Shown one piece after another: positions 60,810-64,000 of a DNA stretch of 64,000 bases. Source of the stretch: Phoronis australis (taxonomy: Eukaryota; Phoronida; Phoronidae); contig NMRA01000604.1 in NCBI GenBank assembly GCA_002633005.1, positions 101,955 to 165,954 on the forward strand. The letters run 5' to 3'. Each line of letters starts with the position of its first letter. Position 1 is the stretch's first letter. The notes beneath the pieces are model-generated. The model did no database searches and had not been told where the DNA came from. It saw only the letters and a list, made by a program, of their open reading frames with translations. A program made the translations under genes and the position numbers.

Positions 60810-62560
60810 AAATGGTTTGACTAGTTTTCACCACTCTTGTGTGTTGTTTTCACTGTGTTACACTTAGTCTTTTTAATTTGTGATTATGTCACATTTAGAA
60901 AAGTGTTTAAAGTGTCCATCAGCATTACACAGTTTGCTGATTTTTGTGTGCAGTGACCTATTTAGGATGTAATCCTGAGGAGTACTCCCATAGAACAGTA
61001 TACAAGACGTGCCACTCTGAAGTTGTATAACTGTTTCTTTACCTATGTCTTTTCCAACAAAATTTCTTAAGAAATGGTTTACTTTAAGATTTTGAAACTC
61101 TATAAAAGGTTCCTTCATGCATTTACAAAAAATACAGAAGAGTTTTTAGTATTATATCTATTTTAAAATTTTTGTTGCAGCAAAAGCTGTACTCATTTTT
61201 GCCGTGATATCTTGCACCATTTCAGGTATAAAACATTACAGCTATCAAAGTATGATGGCTTTTTAAAACCACTACAAAACTTTAGGTTCAAACCTCTAGT
61301 GCAATGGGTTGTTATGTGACCATGAACACGAAGTCTTGGGTTTGCGGTAAACGAAAATGCCAAGTTTACAAATTGAAGTATTGTTTCTATAATTTTTTGA
61401 ATTCTTGTACGAATCATTCTTACTGAGACATATTCCGTGTGAGTGCAACTCAGACTCCTGTTTAACGAATTGTTATAGAAATTCAGTGTTTCACACTTGC
61501 TGTATGGAATATGAGAGTGTATTAAGTATTCGAAAAATTCTGTATTTTGATTTGCCATATGTTGCCACACAAATGATATATTTTGATCACTTAATGTGTT
61601 TTGTAATTTATCTCCAAATTAGAGTACTGGTAGATGAACAAGTACCAGATGTTATTTTTATAATATTTTGTTTTGTTTGTCACCTTTAGCTATTGGGGGA
61701 AGTTTTATTGAGTGTTTGTGGGCCATTTTACATAATTATGCAATACTTATAATCAGTGTTATGGAATGTGTCAATATATATATGTGCCATTTCTTTTTCT
61801 TTGAACAAATTCGATTTTGTGTTTAGACTAGTACTATCTTCTACTGGGAAGAAGTTTTCTTTACTGCCTATCAACTATTGTGTTTAAATAGATTTTAATA
61901 GGTATTTTACTAATTGACCGGTGACCAAATCAGAAAATAAAGACCCAAGACTGTTATGTTGTTTTTGTTAGTTGACACTGAAGTCCTTCCTTTAGTCCAA
62001 AACACTCCATTTAAACACATTGTGACCAATATTGCTGCACTAAGCCACAGATGATTCAGGAATGTGCACTTCTAACTCCATCTATTGGTTGCACAGAGAA
62101 TCATGGTATCCTCTTGCATGCTCTTGTTCGTACTTTCTGTGCATATTTGTGTAGTGACCTTCTAAGACCAATTTATCGAGTTCACACGGAACGTTTCCAG
62201 ATCTGTTTTGGAAGCAATAAATGGCCTAATTAAAATTTGATGTGAAATCGAAAATTGTAGAAAATGGCTGTTTTGGGGATTTTATGTGTGTGATACAATT
62301 TGTATGTAATGAAGATTTTTAGTACTGAATTTAAACAATTTATTTTGCTATGTTGTGTTACTATTCGTTTCTGAGAGATGTGATACCAATGTACTTAACT
62401 GTTACATTGTGTAGTTTTGTAATTATGATTCATGTCTTATCGTGTAGATCATATTTTTGTATTGGATCATTGGAAGTTAAAGTGATTGAAATCAATTGTC
62501 TTTTAAAATTATGAAAATTTTGAGGCATCCAGTTGAGGTAACAAAATACAGAAATATTGA

Positions 62561-62812
62561 GTCAAATACTGGAATTTGCTTACGTGAGTTAACCCCATTG
62601 CGTCCGTCTCTCATGGACTTTAGCTTGGTTTGTGGTGTTATTATCATTTTTGCCAATAGGTGGCGTTTTAATTGGATGACATGGGGATGCCGGGTCATCT
62701 GGTTAAAATTGCCACCTATTGGCCAGAACGATAACACCACTAGCCAAGTTGAAGTCCGCGACAGGCGGATGCAACGTCGCTTACTCAAGCAAGCAAATTC
62801 AGGTATTTGACT
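62561..62812. repeat. 252-bp foldback with almost no loop
   Basis: GTCAAATACTGGAATTTGCTT at the left pairs with AAGCAAATTCAGGTATTTGAC at the right, and pairing continues inward through GGACTTTAGCTTGG, GGTGTTAT and GCCAATAGGTGGC to the centre near 62688. The open frames on both strands (62492-62932 and 62496-62810) result from this symmetry. Confidence 0.85.
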
Positions 62813-62923
62813 AATTTTTTCTGTACAGTTCAAGCCAAAGGTATTATACCTTTGGCTTGTGACAAAATTCTCCGTCATGACGACTGAGTGTAAGCTGAAT
62901 TCATCATCAGGAAAGTCTTTCCT

Positions 62924-63122
62924 ATTGACCAATAATGAAGGGGATTATGACGGAAAGGGTATGTTGTCTGAATACTTAGTCATGTAGGCCTACTGTATTG
63001 ACCAAGGGGATTATGACGGAAGACGGTACGTTGTCTGAATACTTTGTCTTGTTGGCCTGCGGTATTGACCAAGGAGATTATGGAGGAAGAGGATATGTTG
63101 TCTGAATGCTTTTTCTTGTACT
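62924..63122. repeat. three copies of a repeat of about 67-72 bp
   Basis: Each copy has TTGACC, GGGGATTATGACGGAA and GTTGTCTGAATACTT blocks. Copies start near 62925, 62998 and 63065. Confidence 0.75.
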
Positions 63123-64000
63123 GTATTTCTGAATGTTTAATGTTCTGTAAAGAATTTGAAGTACGGATGAATAGTTTCATCGCAAAACTAGATATCTACC
63201 AAATTTGAATGTGATGGGTCACGGGTGTGTAATGCATTTTAACAAGAAATACTTAGTTTTGGAAGATACGTGACTGTGCGATATATTGGGTTTTACTGAA
63301 AAATGATTAAAAGTACCAAGTGGCCCTCCTGATGGACTATAGAGTGGTATGTGGTTCTAAAATTTCAAATTTGGTAGAGATCTTGTTTTACAAAGGATCT
63401 CCTTTTGCTATTTACCACGTAGCTGAAAGAAAAAAAATATTAGTAAAGTGAGCTTTGGAGTTTCTCTGATTTTTAACTCGTTAAGAGGTTATAAGTCCTG
63501 TTGTGATGGAAATCCCCTGTTTGGAATAGTCTGTAAAATAACACTAAAATTCAATCAGAAATTGAATTTTCTGGATTCTGAAGGTTGGGACATGGGTGAT
63601 TTTGGCATTCATCAAATTTGTAAATATCACACACTGCATTTGGTATCCCATACAACGTGAGAAATAGTGTTGGTTGTTCAACATTAATTATTAAATGCAA
63701 TAAAACATTAAGAATGCACATGCACAAATATAAGGGAGGTCTGTCTCTGCACACAGGTGGAGCTCGAGGAAAATTTTACCTTTAAAAAAATCATTTCGGA
63801 TTTGGGCATGTGGGTTCAAATTTGTGTATATGGTTGTGGGCCTAGAGTTCTTCAGGTTTCACATTATAATTCGGTTGACCATCTGCCCACTTCTCCTGTT
63901 TTTGCTTGTGGAAAACTGCGGATGCATAAGTACAGGCAAATACTGTGGTGAATTTGGGGGAAAGGGGGCGATGCCCCCCTAAAATTCTCCCAGATTCCAT

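Larger units (their letters stand above)
60810..64000 (+). other. DRAM2-like 3'UTR and downstream DNA
   Basis: AATAAA hexamers at 61936-61941 and 62216-62221 are candidate polyadenylation signals. Beyond them lie a foldback (62561-62812) and a tandem repeat (62924-63122). The open frames here show no domain. Confidence 0.5.

Noticed and set aside
62492-62932. Overlapping open frames on both strands
   Set aside because: Their mirror arrangement follows from the foldback at 62561-62812.

Overview
This window is animal nuclear DNA: AT-rich, with genes split into short exons by GT-AG introns and a high load of small DNA transposons, foldback elements and minisatellites. The gene set (a MOB3, a tandem fucolectin/sushi/kringle protein, HSD17B12, HSDL1 and a DRAM2-like protein) points to a marine invertebrate, perhaps a non-vertebrate deuterostome (hemichordate, echinoderm or cephalochordate grade). 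The species cannot be fixed from sequence alone. Two N bases (9812 and 54165) mark unresolved assembly positions.

Layout. 473-16511 (+): MOB3, seven coding exons rebuilt end to end (218 aa). 16512-22474: 3'UTR/intergenic DNA with a palindrome-rich patch. 22475-24268 (+): an apparently intronless gene for a secreted or surface protein with two fucolectin-like domains, one sushi-like domain and two kringles. 26041-40606 (+): HSD17B12, a very-long-chain 3-oxoacyl-CoA reductase, ten exons (326 aa). Its first intron and neighbouring introns hold a 935-bp foldback element, a nested retroelement insertion and a 58-bp minisatellite. 44034-48219 (-): HSDL1, six exons, facing HSD17B12 tail to tail. 49999-60809 (+): a DRAM2-like lysosomal membrane protein, six exons (357 aa), transcribed away from HSDL1. 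60810-64000: probable 3'UTR and intergenic DNA with a foldback element.

The clearest biology is the pair HSD17B12/HSDL1. They are paralogous short-chain dehydrogenases lying next to each other, and their exons still correspond almost base for base. The HSDL1 copy keeps the catalytic tyrosine that the human protein has lost. The most striking structural features are these: (1) exon 3 of the DRAM2 gene lies in a duplicated block of about 2 kb, with an N exactly at the copy junction and a PIF/Harbinger-like element in only one copy, so it is either a mutually exclusive exon pair or two alleles assembled in tandem; (2) a 1.4-kb inverted repeat with long arms lies in the last DRAM2 intron; (3) one dispersed repeat is split by a retroelement that is itself split by a 5'-truncated non-LTR retrotransposon with an 18-bp target duplication.

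I found no RNA gene beyond tRNA-like SINE heads, no CRISPR and no prokaryotic-type operon. Most of the remaining open frames are chance reading frames in introns or repeats.
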